Source: an uncultured Eubacteriales bacterium
Lineage (GTDB): Bacteria; Bacillota; Clostridia; Lachnospirales; Lachnospiraceae
Reading direction: 5' to 3'
Assembly (NCBI GenBank): GCA_949292785.1
Contig: CASFBK010000012.1
Span: 36,082 to 100,081 of the forward strand
DNA: 64,000 bases
A program made the position numbers and the translations under genes. Positions 35,163 to 46,059 of the stretch are shown here, in pieces (position 1 is the stretch's first letter; every line of letters begins with the position of its first letter). The notes below the pieces were generated by a model. That model did no database searches, was not told the origin of the DNA, and saw only the letters and a program-made list of their open reading frames with translations.

Positions 35163-38100
35163 TTACATATCTGTCTTAAGTTTTCCAATGGTAAAGATAT
35201 AATAATCAATCAGGTTCGCATATTCATCACTGTCCGGTATGTCCGCTGTACTGTATGGCAATACCGTTACTTCAACCATGTAGTTGGACAAATCTTCATC
35301 TGCAATCCCTTCCGTATCTACGAGCAGTGCCAATTCCCAGGTCAAAAGATACTTGATACCGTCTGTTCCTTTCTTAATATCGCTCTCGCTGTATTTCTTC
35401 ACCATCTGGTATACGGTATCTCCACCATAAGAGGTGGTAGGCAAATCCGTATACACTGTATTTCCCGAGCTATCCTTTTTTGCAGTGGCAAGCTTAAGCT
35501 CCTTACCAAGGTGCAGCCCCGACAAAGATGACAAATCGGAGGAGTCTCCCACCGTCACATACTCATACCTGCCTCCGGCTTTTTTTACTTTCTTTTTCAG
35601 ACGATAAGTCACCAGATAATTGCTATCCGCACAGGTGGTAATATCTGACGGATTGTCTCCGATGATCATACCTGAGAAATCTATCTTCGTGGTAAACGGA
35701 ATCTCATAGGAGGTAGTGGTCTCCTGATAAGTATTAATACCAAGATCCATTAAATCCTCTACGCTCAACGCCACTGCCATATCCTTGTATCCGATTCCTT
35801 CCACTGGCTCTGAATATTCATCCACGCGCTTATCCCCCAGTGGATACTGGGAATCTGGAGTACGCCTCAGCTCCATATAAACATTATAGCTCTTTCCTAC
35901 ATAATCATCCACATCTGCCAGCGAGAAATCCAGTGTCAAATGCACGTAGTTATTCACAGTTTCTCCCGTTGCTGTATCGGTAACAATGGTCTGTTCTCCT
36001 GTCAGATTTTCCCCAATACTGCTGATTGGAAATTCATAACCCCAATCCTTATAAGCATAGGTGACATACTGTCCCACTGCAACATTGGTAGCGCCTCCAT
36101 CCATGAGGATATTGGTTCCATCCGGAAGCTTTACATACTCTCCCGTATTTTTATCCACCAGATAGATTGCAATGTCCAAATACTTGTTATTGTTCTCACT
36201 ATCGATAAACCTGTTATCTGCCGCCTTCTTTTCTTCCCAGTAAGTCTGGTTTGCTGAAATCTGAATTCTGGCGTCAATCTGAATCTGATCCTCTTCTCCA
36301 ATATTTCCGGTAACAAAGGTAACGCCCTTCTCTTCCTTTCCTTCAAAGGAGATATCCACTCCCGGCATCCATGTAACATGGATTCCTTCGTATTCGGTAC
36401 GATCCAAAAAATTCATTATTCTCGGTTCTGTCTCCTCTGTTGTAATGGAAATCTTGAAGATGGCATTATCTATCTTTTTCACCTCGGAGGGATCTGCATA
36501 GATGAAGAACCGCTCCAGTCCAAAATCATAACCACTTAAATCCATGTCTCCATACTGATAATCTGTCACCGGTGTCATCTGTGATACTTTACGGCTGACA
36601 AAGGAATTTCCCTGTTCATCTTTAAATTTTGTAAAATCAATATCGACGGCATCCGCTGTCTCTTCTGTGTAATAATATACTTTTCCCGTCTCCGCATCCA
36701 CCAGACTAAACTTCATACCCTCCGGGATTTTGGCGTCTTCCCAAGTATATTCTCCTGTAGCGTCATCCCGTCCCGACACTTTTTGGAAGGTAAGCGTCTT
36801 TTGTACCTGAAAATTCTGATACTCCGTTTTATACCTGCCTGCTCCATATGCCAGTTCTGCATACAGGGTATAGGTACTGTCATGGGCAACGGTAACGGAA
36901 CCGGAGTAGCTGACAGTGTCGTCCTTTGCCTTATCAAGGGAATACTGCTCGCCCTCCATAATATGAAGGTCGCTGTAAAATGCAATTCGCTCAACGACAA
37001 AGACCGGAACGTAAATCGTCTCATATCGGTAGTCACCATCTGCTCCTTCCCATCCATACCGGAAATACAACAGGGAAATGGTATAAGAGTTGTCACTCTC
37101 ATTATAGTCGTCATACGTCAGATTTCGATAGCTGAGTTTATTGTTATTTGCTACTATACTCTGCTTGGTTCTCGTATCTGCAACGATTCTTCCATCCGTA
37201 GTAATTTTAGCCCTTGCTACCGAAACATTCAGCAATCCTGTCATGGCAGAAGCAGATGGATTCTCTGCAATTCCGCCCCCATTGGTCAAAATTGCCACAA
37301 CGCTGTCTAAAATATCCTGAGCACTTCCTCCATCGGCATAGACCACCGGAACACCGTTTAGCATCTGGCTCTGGCAACATTTTTTATAATAGTCCAGAAT
37401 ACTGCTTTCTTCATCCAGCATGATGTTCAGGTTATAATCCTCAAGATAATCCTCTTTCGAAGCATTACTGTTATAATCGGCAACAATGTTATCCAAAGAC
37501 TGATACAAATATTCATTCTCACCGTTTACCAATAGGCTGGAATCTAACTTCACTGCATCTGTGGTGGCAGTTGCATCCGGCTCAAAATAGACGATATGGC
37601 AGTTGCTTCGCCACGAGTACGGATATCCAAGACCATACGCTGCGTCATTATTCTGAGTACCTTTATCCCTGTTTCCTACGTCAATCACTGGTCTGGAACC
37701 AGTAAATGCATCGGTATAGGTTAATTCCGGACGCAGGATATATAAATATTTTCCCGAAGCCGCCCATGTACCGATATAATTTCCAATCCGCAGTGCATAG
37801 GTTCCGACATTATTCTCATTGATATCCAGGCTGCTCCAGTGAGCACTACTGCCTGTTCCCGTCAGCAGATACACATTATTTGAAGCATTCGTAAGCTTCT
37901 TCAGCTCTTCCATAGAGGTAAGACTAGACGCATATCCAATACTATTATTTATCAGCTTCGGATTGTAGAAGCACATTTTTCTCTCTGTGCCATTGCCTTG
38001 CTCCACTCTTCCATAAAGGCCACCACACTGAATTTTTATATCACTCGCATTATTGTGGTTAGCAGCTATCACACAGTCCAAAATGTTCACCTTATCATAT

Positions 38101-41100
38101 ACACAGATATTGGCAGAGTTTGGACTATAAAGCTTTTTTCTTCCGGCAATTCCTCCTGCTGTGCCATAATCATTATCATATGTATAGAAGGCTCCAATCC
38201 GTGTTTTCTGAATCTGTACATCAGCACTGCTTTTCTCTTCATTTTGTACCTCATTTGTACCGAACAGACCTCCTGCACTTAATCTGCCCAGAATACTGGT
38301 ATAGTCCGCATCCTGTGTCACGCCTCCGGCTCCGTCTGATTTACAGCCTACACAAATAGAATCTTTCAGACTGATTACTGTATTTCCACCTGCATATCCA
38401 ATCAGACCGCCTGCATGGTAACCGTCTATCTCTGCTGCACTGCCTACTGTAATCTGTGACAGGGTAAGATAGGTAATCGAATTTACCCTGCCAATCAAAG
38501 CTCCCGCTGACTGGTATGTAGTAGTATCGCCAATTCCATTGTTAATATGGCTATTCTGTACTGTCACGCGCGCGATATCCCACGTGATGGTAGCAGTAGT
38601 CGAAAGAGTAGTGGTGCCAATCAATCCACCTGCAGAAGATTTCTTGGATTCTATCGTAGTATCGTTCACCCGGTTCTCCCCGCCATTCTCCGTCAGGATA
38701 GTCAGATTCGTTGCATTACATGTTCCAAAGAAACCACCTGTGCGGCGCTCATAGGACGCAATCTTGCTGCCAGTAACCTGTGTATTCTTAACATTAAGGT
38801 AAGTATTCGTAGTCGTGCCGAAGAGTCCACCTGTGGACAATCTCTGCGTACTGACCAGATTCCCATCGTCATCATAGCCTAAGGTAGAATTAGTAACATC
38901 TGCATTCCATATGTGGCTCTCATAGGACCAGACGCCTCCACACATGCCACCTACCCCATACCAGTCATTATTCGGGGTCTTGTCCACAATGGTCAGATTA
39001 TCAATCCAAACTCCTTCCATGGCAAGATTTTTTGCATAACCTCCTTCATAACTGCCGTTGTTCCAAGGAGACACAAAGATTCCCACAAGACCGCCTGCAC
39101 AATTAGTATTACCGCTGGTAGTCTTTATGGTAGTATTAGAAACCGTTGGCTCCGTACTTCCATCACTGCGTGCAATCGTAAGAGTTCCTCTGGAGTAAGC
39201 ATAATTTGTATTTCCATAAGAATATGCCTCTCCAACCCTGCCGATAAAGCCTCCTATATGAGCGTTTGAAGTTTCAATACGGGAATCCTCCACACCACAA
39301 TCCAGGAAGGAGATATCACCATAATAGCTGGAGGTATTGTCAGTGCGACCATCCACCTTGCCCACAAGACCACCTACACTTGAACTTCCCTGAATTGCAG
39401 CCCCCTCTATGCGACAGTTGTTAAATTGAACCTGTTGGGATTTTGCATATGTGGAGCTAGTAGAATAATAGTTTATAGCACCCACGAGTCCACCTGCAAA
39501 GCTCTTATAACTGTTAGCGTTGCTGTTGGTACCAGCTACATCATAGACATCGGTTCCCGTCCCGATGTTTCTGCGCAAAGTAATGTCATGGAAGTTCCAA
39601 ATCCCTTTCACATATCCCGCAACCGCTCCTGTAGCAGTTCCATTGCCAGAAATCGTATTACTGTTTTTGAAGGTACTGTCTAATATGGTAAAATTTCCAA
39701 TTTCAAAAGCTTCCTGGCGATAAAGCGGCGTCTGATTGTTATCGAACTGTCCCATTGTCAGATTGTTGAACAGACCTGTAGTCGTAAGAGTGTTATCCCA
39801 GTCACGCTCCATGTTTGCCTGAATCGTCGCTCCGCTTCCGTCAAAGTTAGCTCTAAAATAAGCATAAGGTCTAGTTTTCTGATACAGCGCCCCAAAGCCG
39901 CGGAAGCTTCTTCCAAAGTCAGATAAATCATAAGTTACACCAGATAAAAGCCGATAGGTAGTTGTAACATCATTAATGCTGATATTTCCAAAATACGAAG
40001 AACCGTCCGACCAATTCAACATACTGATGCGCTTACTTCCGTCGCTTGACTGTTTCTGGGTTGCCTCATAGCCGTTTACACCTCTAAAATCCATATACCG
40101 ATAATAGAGATACGGATAATGACCATTATTATCATCACTTCCTGTTGCCAGTGCGAAGTCTGCACTAGCGTCTCTTCCGCTATATTTGCAGCCCAAATCG
40201 CTATAATCCGCCTTCCGGCATATTGCAGTATAATCGTAACCATTGTAATGGTTCGTATCCTTTCCTCCGCTGTTATAAATACTGAATGCATCCGAATTCA
40301 ATGCCAAGGCTGCAATCTCAAGCTGAGCTTCATTCTTAAGAGAAAGCGTAAATCCAGTACTTTCATCGCCTGTCACCATAATTCTTCCATCCGAAGCGGT
40401 ATCAGAGCAATTTGCAAGCAGATAATTCTCATTCACAATCGGAAAAGAATAGGACAGTGGAATTCCATCCGCTCCGTCAATATCAAAACCAAAATCCTTC
40501 TGCTCCAGCGTTTTCTGACTTTCATTAACATTCGCCCCTTCATACAGAACACAGCCGTCCTCTACCCAGCCAATGACGCGGCAGTTTTTCTTGTAGTTTA
40601 AATGGTTGTCTTTCGTAATCGGAATCGGTGGTGTCATATTAGATGTATACAGGGCTACACTATAATTCTCAACATTTTTCCTTTCCATATTACGGATAAT
40701 CACAGACCCCCTCTTCACAAGTCCTACATATCCGCCGCTGATACTTCCTTCACTATTAGTAACAAGTGTTAGCTTTACCGTTACATTGTCTATGATATTG
40801 TCACCGCCCAGAGCAACTGCCGCTACTCCACCACCGGCATTGCTGACCCTAATGTTATCTCCCTCCAGAATCAGATCTTTTACAACCGCTCCCTTCATAT
40901 ACTGAATCAGACCGTAATACGCCTGAAATCTATCTGCTCTGGTCTCAGGCAGAGTAATGGTCGGAGTTGAGCCATCTGCCTTCTTTCCTGCCAGCACTCC
41001 TGCAAAGGGATAGTCCGTAGTCCCCAGACCACAGAAATCCCGGTTCAAAACGTATTCATTCAAATCCTCAAAAACCGATAAATCAATATCTTCTGTAATA

Positions 41101-44100
41101 ATGTAATATGCCGTACGAAGCTCATCTCTGGTGGGGAATCCGGTCTTGCCATATTCCACTGCTGTATGGCTGTCTGCATCTGTTGTCAGATTACATCTTC
41201 CTCCGCTATCAGACCCTCCCCCAATAGGATTCACACTCCAACTACTATGTCCCTCTCCATCCGGTACATAGAAAATGCTATCATAAGTATGCGTATTGGT
41301 ATCTGTCAGCAGATAGCAGTATAAGGTTAAAAACTGCTGTCGGTTGTTAATGACATAGGGATCCTCATATGTACCGCAGCCTTCCGTAATGCTTCCGTTT
41401 CTTGGATTCACAAAAATATCCTTCTTCTCGAATACATATGGATTATATTTCCCTGCTGCTGCATCACTGATAATCTGCTCAAGGGCAGAATCCTTATCCT
41501 GATCCTGATAGTTCACTCCTCTGGAAAGCTCCTGTCCATAGGTCACATTACCATTGGTGCTGTCCTGTTTGGTAAAGGTATATAAACCAAACGTCTCGTT
41601 AATATCCGCATTATCCACATAGTCATAGTGATAGATAAAGGATGCATAGTAGAACAGCTCCTGCGCTTCATCTGCTACCTTCATATTCTTAAAATAGATT
41701 TTTATATCCCTGGTATTATCACTTCCCACCGTACCAATCAGCGCTGCTGCTGCCATATCACCTGCATGGTAACCAATGGTAGAGATGGTATCCAGATTTA
41801 CCTCTGAGCCATCTATTATCTTTCCAATAAGAAGTCCCGCATAAGCCACATCCGTATAATTGGACAGTCGGATTCCGTTCAGTGTAATTTCGCTGATATT
41901 GTTTGCGCCCTTCATGGCTCCTGCCGCGAGCACGCCGGAATTGGCGCCAATCTCCGTTACTGTTCCCCGGAATGTAAGCTTCTCTACCGTCACATTGGTC
42001 GGCGACCAGAATAATCCCACATGCATCAGATAATGCTCTCTGGTGCTGTCACTTGGCTTCTTATTATCCGCCTCACGCTCTTCCAGTGCCTCTCCGTAAA
42101 GGCTCACTACTGCCGTTCCATATCCCCGGTATGTTCCGCCATTTACACAGGTTGGATAATAGCTATAACCGTTCATATCCAAATTTCCGGACAATGTCCA
42201 TGTGGTAACTGACGTATGCGCTCCTCCCTCAAAATATGGTACAATGAACCGCTGAATATTGCTGTTCATATATTTTGCCAAATGCCACAACATCAGTTTT
42301 TCCGGAGAATCCAATGTTGCACTATTTCCACTTACCGTAACTTTATTTGTCTCATAATCTGAGGTAAATAAATTATAATAATACCTTGTATAGTGATTAC
42401 TGCCGGAGGTCAATACCTGATTTTGATAGCTTTCATAGTCAGAAGAGGTCATATCTTTCGCAAAATCCGATTTTAGAATATTGACAATTCCTCCTCCACT
42501 ATAGCTATTGACACCGTTGGTAGTAGCAAGGCTGGCGCTGTTGGTATTGATACTGTTATTACTCAGTAACAGATTCACGCCCACAATCTCATCAAAGTAA
42601 GAATAGCCGGCTGCTGTTGTATTCGGAGTAATTATATAACTAGCTTCCTGCAATGTAACTACCGCATAGCGTCCATCTCCTACGAGAAAACCAGAAAAGG
42701 TCTGTGCGTAAGAAGATTTATTTGTCATTTTAAGACCATCCAGCTTCACGTTTCCAAGGTCCAGCTTTCCGGCAAGAGCAGCAAGCAGACCACCTGTGTG
42801 CCCAAGACTGTTTATCTCAGAATTGGATATTGTCAGCTGATCCGCTTCTACCTCCACATTATTCCAATCGTAACCTAAAAGGCCTCCTGTCACCCGGACA
42901 TATGCCTTGTTGTCAGACACCGCAGACATATCAATTACAGCGTCGCTGATGTTGATTTTCGTAAGCTTAAGCTTCGCATAGGTGGCATCCACAACAGAAC
43001 CTCCCATCGCACTGGCAGTATTCTGTGCATAAGTATGATCATAACCGATGCAGGCAAACATGCCCCCTACTCTTGCCTGGGTGTTTGCATTATTATAGTT
43101 CTTTGCAAATTTACTATCTGCGGTCAAATGAGTCCCAATTGTTGTATCTGTCACTGTAACATTCGTGTCTGCCGCCACATCCCTTTCGGTCTGGAGATAT
43201 CCCACAATACCGCCTGCCATCTGATACATACGAATATTGCTGATATCAGGTGCAATGTTACAGTTGGTTACAGACAATTTACTGTCACCCAGATAATACT
43301 TTCCCAGCAGACCACCGTAATAATACATGATATTCGTATTAGAAGGAATATAGGAATAGGTCTTCATTTCCAAATCACATGTAATATTGTCAAAGATAAT
43401 ATCTCCCTCTGCAAAGGCTGCGATTCCGCCTATATTCTGCACATAGTAAATGTATCCCGACAATTTCAGATTGGAGAAGGAAGCATCCTTCACCTTTGGG
43501 AACAATCCTCCATAACTCTGTCTGGATGCAACACCAAATTTAATGTCAGGCACCGTTCCGCCTGAGCCAGTTTTTCCCGTCATCGTTCCGGTAAAAACAT
43601 AGTTTGTACTGTCATTTCGGCAAAGAGAAAAGATTCCGGTCTTTGTAAAGTCTAAATCTGCTGTAATCAGATAATCCTCCTCCAACAAACGCTCTCCCGT
43701 TGCACCACTTTGAAAACAATCTGCCGCAAACCGCAATGCATAGCCCGAACCGGAAGCATCAAAGGTATTTAATGCCAAAGCCAGCCGCAATGCATCTGCA
43801 TCTCCTGTAATCTGATAGGCTCCATCGGTATAGGCAACGGAACCTGTCACTTCCTGCCCATACTCGTTATCCCACTGAATGACCGGATTTCCATCCGCAC
43901 CCAATATATTCTTATATACACTGCCATAGCCCTGATATGCTCCGATATCGTCTATGGTATATCCCGGAGCACTGCCATAATATTCCAAAGTCCATGCCTG
44001 ATTTGCCCAATCACTTGCCGTCGCATTCTTAAGAAGTTCGCCATCCTGCTCCAGATAGATAATAGACTCCATCTGTCCACCTGCCACATATCCCCTGTGA

Positions 44101-46040
44101 TTACCATGTACACCAGTCCTGTCATTGAGGTAGCTGATTCCGGACAAATCAATTATTCCACACAACGCCATAACACAGCCCTTGTCCACAAAGCCTGCAA
44201 TTCCACCATTATACTCCGCTGTATCGTTTCCACTGACATACCCCGTATAATTGCTGCTTACAGTAATATCCGTAAGCTTAAGCTTAGACTCTGCTCCCAC
44301 ATAGCCCAAAACGTCGCCGGCATAGTAACCTATGATTCTGCGGTCTGTGGTAAAGCTGACAGCCACGTCAGATATCTGAATATCCTTTCCTGACGCAATT
44401 CCGGCGATTCCGCCTACACCGCACGCTGCAAGACCACTATAGGAATAACACATGGTGGGCAGAAAATCATAACCATCTGTTCCATTCCACTGAATATTGG
44501 AAATTGTAACATGGCTTCCATTGATATACCCGATGATACCACCGGAACCGCAGCTCCTACTGTAATTCGCATTACTATTGTTAATCCCTGCTCCAATAGA
44601 CACGCCAGCTGTCACACCCATATGAGACAGCGTCAGGGAAGCATTGTCATCCTGCGCCTGGTACTGTCCTATCGCGCCTCCGGCATAGGATTGTGCGGTA
44701 TTGGATGCCGCCACCGCAGCACTCAAGACAAAATGTTCAATCGAAGTAGTAGAGTTGACAATTAGTCCTACAAAGCCTCCGGCGTTCACAGAGCCTACTG
44801 TCCTGGTTCCAGTCTTTGTCACCTTCTTTACTGAAGTGATGGAACCATTCTCGCACACTCCCACAATACCGCCGGCGCTTCCTGTTCCAGTCACCGTATT
44901 CCCAATAGAAATATCCACATCTGTAATCAAAAGCTCACTGCCGGAGCCTAATCTGCCAATGATTCCGCCTGCTGCTGTTGCAGTAGAAGTAACCGTACCT
45001 GCCACATTGCTTCCATCCGTTACACGAATACGCACTGCTCCCTGTACGTCTCCAATATAGCCTCCTGCAATCTGTCCGGAAATACTTTTAACACCGGTCA
45101 CATCCAATCCAACGTTACCTGCTATGATTTCATACATGGTATTTATCTCATTACTTACCGTACCATATAACGCGCCTGCCGCTCCACTCGCGTTCGCTAC
45201 TGTTCCGGCAACAGTCACATTGGTATAGGTCACTTCCCTGGTATCGGTTATCACAATATAGTCTGCAATACCGGATGTTGTATTTTCAAGGTTAAAGGTA
45301 AAATTTGTAATAGCTGCCCCTGTGCCCAGATAATTGAACATAGGACGAGACATTTTAAAAGTGGTACCGGAAGCATAGAACTCCTGTATGGTTCCCTGAA
45401 AGGGATAGGTCTCATTTCCAAGACCGGTAAACCCAATATTGGTAAGATCCCATGCATCTGTAATATTATTTAGTTTTGCAAACTCAAAGATACAGCCCTC
45501 CAGACTACTTTGATAACTCAATTCCTGCAATGCCAGCACATCATCATAGGTGCGTACATAATAGATCGTTCCCGGAATCACATCTGCCACGTTCTTAGGA
45601 ATATTTTCTGAATCTGCAGCAGCATAGGAGCGCAAAACAACATCTTCCGATGAAAGGTCTATGCCATCTCCCTCTACATCGTCTTCCTCTATTTCTTCTG
45701 TTTCACTGACTTCATTTCCATTCTCTTCTTCTGTTTCTGTACTTCCGGCTACGCTGCTGACAGAATCGCCCTGTTCACCGTTTAATGTACTGCTGTGGGA
45801 ACCCTCCTGACCGCTATTTAAATCATTGCTCCCATTGTTCGTAAGACTTTCTGTATCCTTTGCTGAATCGGTATCTATATTGTTTTCCGACTGCGTATCA
45901 GTTGTGTCATTTCCAGATTCCTCACTGACATCTGCCGCCTCTACCGTACTTATCTTTCTACCTGCTGTTACATCAATGCACTGAAACACCATTGCAGTTG
46001 CCAGCACTACTGCCAGAATCTGGTTTATCCTCTTTCTCAT
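35163..46040 (-). CDS. Giant secreted GLUG-repeat protein (3625 residues), putative beta-helix adhesin
   Basis: One uninterrupted 10.9-kb gene. A signal peptide (about 1-31) is followed by a Ser/Asp/Glu/Thr-rich flexible stretch to about residue 135, then some 2500 residues with dozens of Gly-Gly motifs such as GGIVGVC, GGLVGKV, GGFIGRV and GGLFGTT, spaced 25-60 residues apart among Asn/Ser/Thr-rich strands. These match GLUG-type repeats of bacterial surface proteins and suggest a long parallel beta-helix. The last ~900 residues lack the repeat and look like beta-sandwich domains. There is no LPXTG, S-layer, choline-binding or C-terminal membrane segment, so anchoring must use another protein. 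It is the last of ten same-strand genes, 19 bases after the previous one, downstream of a SipW-type peptidase. Confidence 0.88.
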   Translation of the reverse strand: MRKRINQILAVVLATAMVFQCIDVTAGRKISTVEAADVSEESGNDTTDTQSENNIDTDSAKDTESLTNNGSNDLNSGQEGSHSSTLNGEQGDSVSSVAGSTETEEENGNEVSETEEIEEDDVEGDGIDLSSEDVVLRSYAAADSENIPKNVADVIPGTIYYVRTYDDVLALQELSYQSSLEGCIFEFAKLNNITDAWDLTNIGFTGLGNETYPFQGTIQEFYASGTTFKMSRPMFNYLGTGAAITNFTFNLENTTSGIADYIVITDTREVTYTNVTVAGTVANASGAAGALYGTVSNEINTMYEIIAGNVGLDVTGVKSISGQIAGGYIGDVQGAVRIRVTDGSNVAGTVTSTATAAGGIIGRLGSGSELLITDVDISIGNTVTGTGSAGGIVGVCENGSITSVKKVTKTGTRTVGSVNAGGFVGLIVNSTTSIEHFVLSAAVAASNTAQSYAGGAIGQYQAQDDNASLTLSHMGVTAGVSIGAGINNSNANYSRSCGSGGIIGYINGSHVTISNIQWNGTDGYDFLPTMCYSYSGLAACGVGGIAGIASGKDIQISDVAVSFTTDRRIIGYYAGDVLGYVGAESKLKLTDITVSSNYTGYVSGNDTAEYNGGIAGFVDKGCVMALCGIIDLSGISYLNDRTGVHGNHRGYVAGGQMESIIYLEQDGELLKNATASDWANQAWTLEYYGSAPGYTIDDIGAYQGYGSVYKNILGADGNPVIQWDNEYGQEVTGSVAYTDGAYQITGDADALRLALALNTFDASGSGYALRFAADCFQSGATGERLLEEDYLITADLDFTKTGIFSLCRNDSTNYVFTGTMTGKTGSGGTVPDIKFGVASRQSYGGLFPKVKDASFSNLKLSGYIYYVQNIGGIAAFAEGDIIFDNITCDLEMKTYSYIPSNTNIMYYYGGLLGKYYLGDSKLSVTNCNIAPDISNIRMYQMAGGIVGYLQTERDVAADTNVTVTDTTIGTHLTADSKFAKNYNNANTQARVGGMFACIGYDHTYAQNTASAMGGSVVDATYAKLKLTKINISDAVIDMSAVSDNKAYVRVTGGLLGYDWNNVEVEADQLTISNSEINSLGHTGGLLAALAGKLDLGNVKLDGLKMTNKSSYAQTFSGFLVGDGRYAVVTLQEASYIITPNTTAAGYSYFDEIVGVNLLLSNNSINTNSASLATTNGVNSYSGGGIVNILKSDFAKDMTSSDYESYQNQVLTSGSNHYTRYYYNLFTSDYETNKVTVSGNSATLDSPEKLMLWHLAKYMNSNIQRFIVPYFEGGAHTSVTTWTLSGNLDMNGYSYYPTCVNGGTYRGYGTAVVSLYGEALEEREADNKKPSDSTREHYLMHVGLFWSPTNVTVEKLTFRGTVTEIGANSGVLAAGAMKGANNISEITLNGIRLSNYTDVAYAGLLIGKIIDGSEVNLDTISTIGYHAGDMAAAALIGTVGSDNTRDIKIYFKNMKVADEAQELFYYASFIYHYDYVDNADINETFGLYTFTKQDSTNGNVTYGQELSRGVNYQDQDKDSALEQIISDAAAGKYNPYVFEKKDIFVNPRNGSITEGCGTYEDPYVINNRQQFLTLYCYLLTDTNTHTYDSIFYVPDGEGHSSWSVNPIGGGSDSGGRCNLTTDADSHTAVEYGKTGFPTRDELRTAYYIITEDIDLSVFEDLNEYVLNRDFCGLGTTDYPFAGVLAGKKADGSTPTITLPETRADRFQAYYGLIQYMKGAVVKDLILEGDNIRVSNAGGGVAAVALGGDNIIDNVTVKLTLVTNSEGSISGGYVGLVKRGSVIIRNMERKNVENYSVALYTSNMTPPIPITKDNHLNYKKNCRVIGWVEDGCVLYEGANVNESQKTLEQKDFGFDIDGADGIPLSYSFPIVNENYLLANCSDTASDGRIMVTGDESTGFTLSLKNEAQLEIAALALNSDAFSIYNSGGKDTNHYNGYDYTAICRKADYSDLGCKYSGRDASADFALATGSDDNNGHYPYLYYRYMDFRGVNGYEATQKQSSDGSKRISMLNWSDGSSYFGNISINDVTTTYRLLSGVTYDLSDFGRSFRGFGALYQKTRPYAYFRANFDGSGATIQANMERDWDNTLTTTGLFNNLTMGQFDNNQTPLYRQEAFEIGNFTILDSTFKNSNTISGNGTATGAVAGYVKGIWNFHDITLRRNIGTGTDVYDVAGTNSNANSYKSFAGGLVGAINYYSTSSTYAKSQQVQFNNCRIEGAAIQGSSSVGGLVGKVDGRTDNTSSYYGDISFLDCGVEDSRIETSNAHIGGFIGRVGEAYSYGNTNYAYSRGTLTIARSDGSTEPTVSNTTIKTTSGNTNCAGGLVGIFVSPWNNGSYEGGYAKNLAMEGVWIDNLTIVDKTPNNDWYGVGGMCGGVWSYESHIWNADVTNSTLGYDDDGNLVSTQRLSTGGLFGTTTNTYLNVKNTQVTGSKIASYERRTGGFFGTCNATNLTILTENGGENRVNDTTIESKKSSAGGLIGTTTLSTTATITWDIARVTVQNSHINNGIGDTTTYQSAGALIGRVNSITYLTLSQITVGSAAEIDGYHAGGLIGYAGGNTVISLKDSICVGCKSDGAGGVTQDADYTSILGRLSAGGLFGTNEVQNEEKSSADVQIQKTRIGAFYTYDNDYGTAGGIAGRKKLYSPNSANICVYDKVNILDCVIAANHNNASDIKIQCGGLYGRVEQGNGTERKMCFYNPKLINNSIGYASSLTSMEELKKLTNASNNVYLLTGTGSSAHWSSLDINENNVGTYALRIGNYIGTWAASGKYLYILRPELTYTDAFTGSRPVIDVGNRDKGTQNNDAAYGLGYPYSWRSNCHIVYFEPDATATTDAVKLDSSLLVNGENEYLYQSLDNIVADYNSNASKEDYLEDYNLNIMLDEESSILDYYKKCCQSQMLNGVPVVYADGGSAQDILDSVVAILTNGGGIAENPSASAMTGLLNVSVARAKITTDGRIVADTRTKQSIVANNNKLSYRNLTYDDYNESDNSYTISLLYFRYGWEGADGDYRYETIYVPVFVVERIAFYSDLHIMEGEQYSLDKAKDDTVSYSGSVTVAHDSTYTLYAELAYGAGRYKTEYQNFQVQKTLTFQKVSGRDDATGEYTWEDAKIPEGMKFSLVDAETGKVYYYTEETADAVDIDFTKFKDEQGNSFVSRKVSQMTPVTDYQYGDMDLSGYDFGLERFFIYADPSEVKKIDNAIFKISITTEETEPRIMNFLDRTEYEGIHVTWMPGVDISFEGKEEKGVTFVTGNIGEEDQIQIDARIQISANQTYWEEKKAADNRFIDSENNNKYLDIAIYLVDKNTGEYVKLPDGTNILMDGGATNVAVGQYVTYAYKDWGYEFPISSIGENLTGEQTIVTDTATGETVNNYVHLTLDFSLADVDDYVGKSYNVYMELRRTPDSQYPLGDKRVDEYSEPVEGIGYKDMAVALSVEDLMDLGINTYQETTTSYEIPFTTKIDFSGMIIGDNPSDITTCADSNYLVTYRLKKKVKKAGGRYEYVTVGDSSDLSSLSGLHLGKELKLATAKKDSSGNTVYTDLPTTSYGGDTVYQMVKKYSESDIKKGTDGIKYLLTWELALLVDTEGIADEDLSNYMVEVTVLPYSTADIPDSDEYANLIDYYIFTIGKLKTDM

Positions 46041-46059
46041 ATTCCTCTACCATACCTTT

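Noticed and set aside
35163-46040. CRISPR-like or tandem DNA repeats in the giant gene
   Set aside because: The repetition is at protein level (Gly-Gly motifs at irregular spacing). The DNA copies are diverged and lie in one continuous reading frame.
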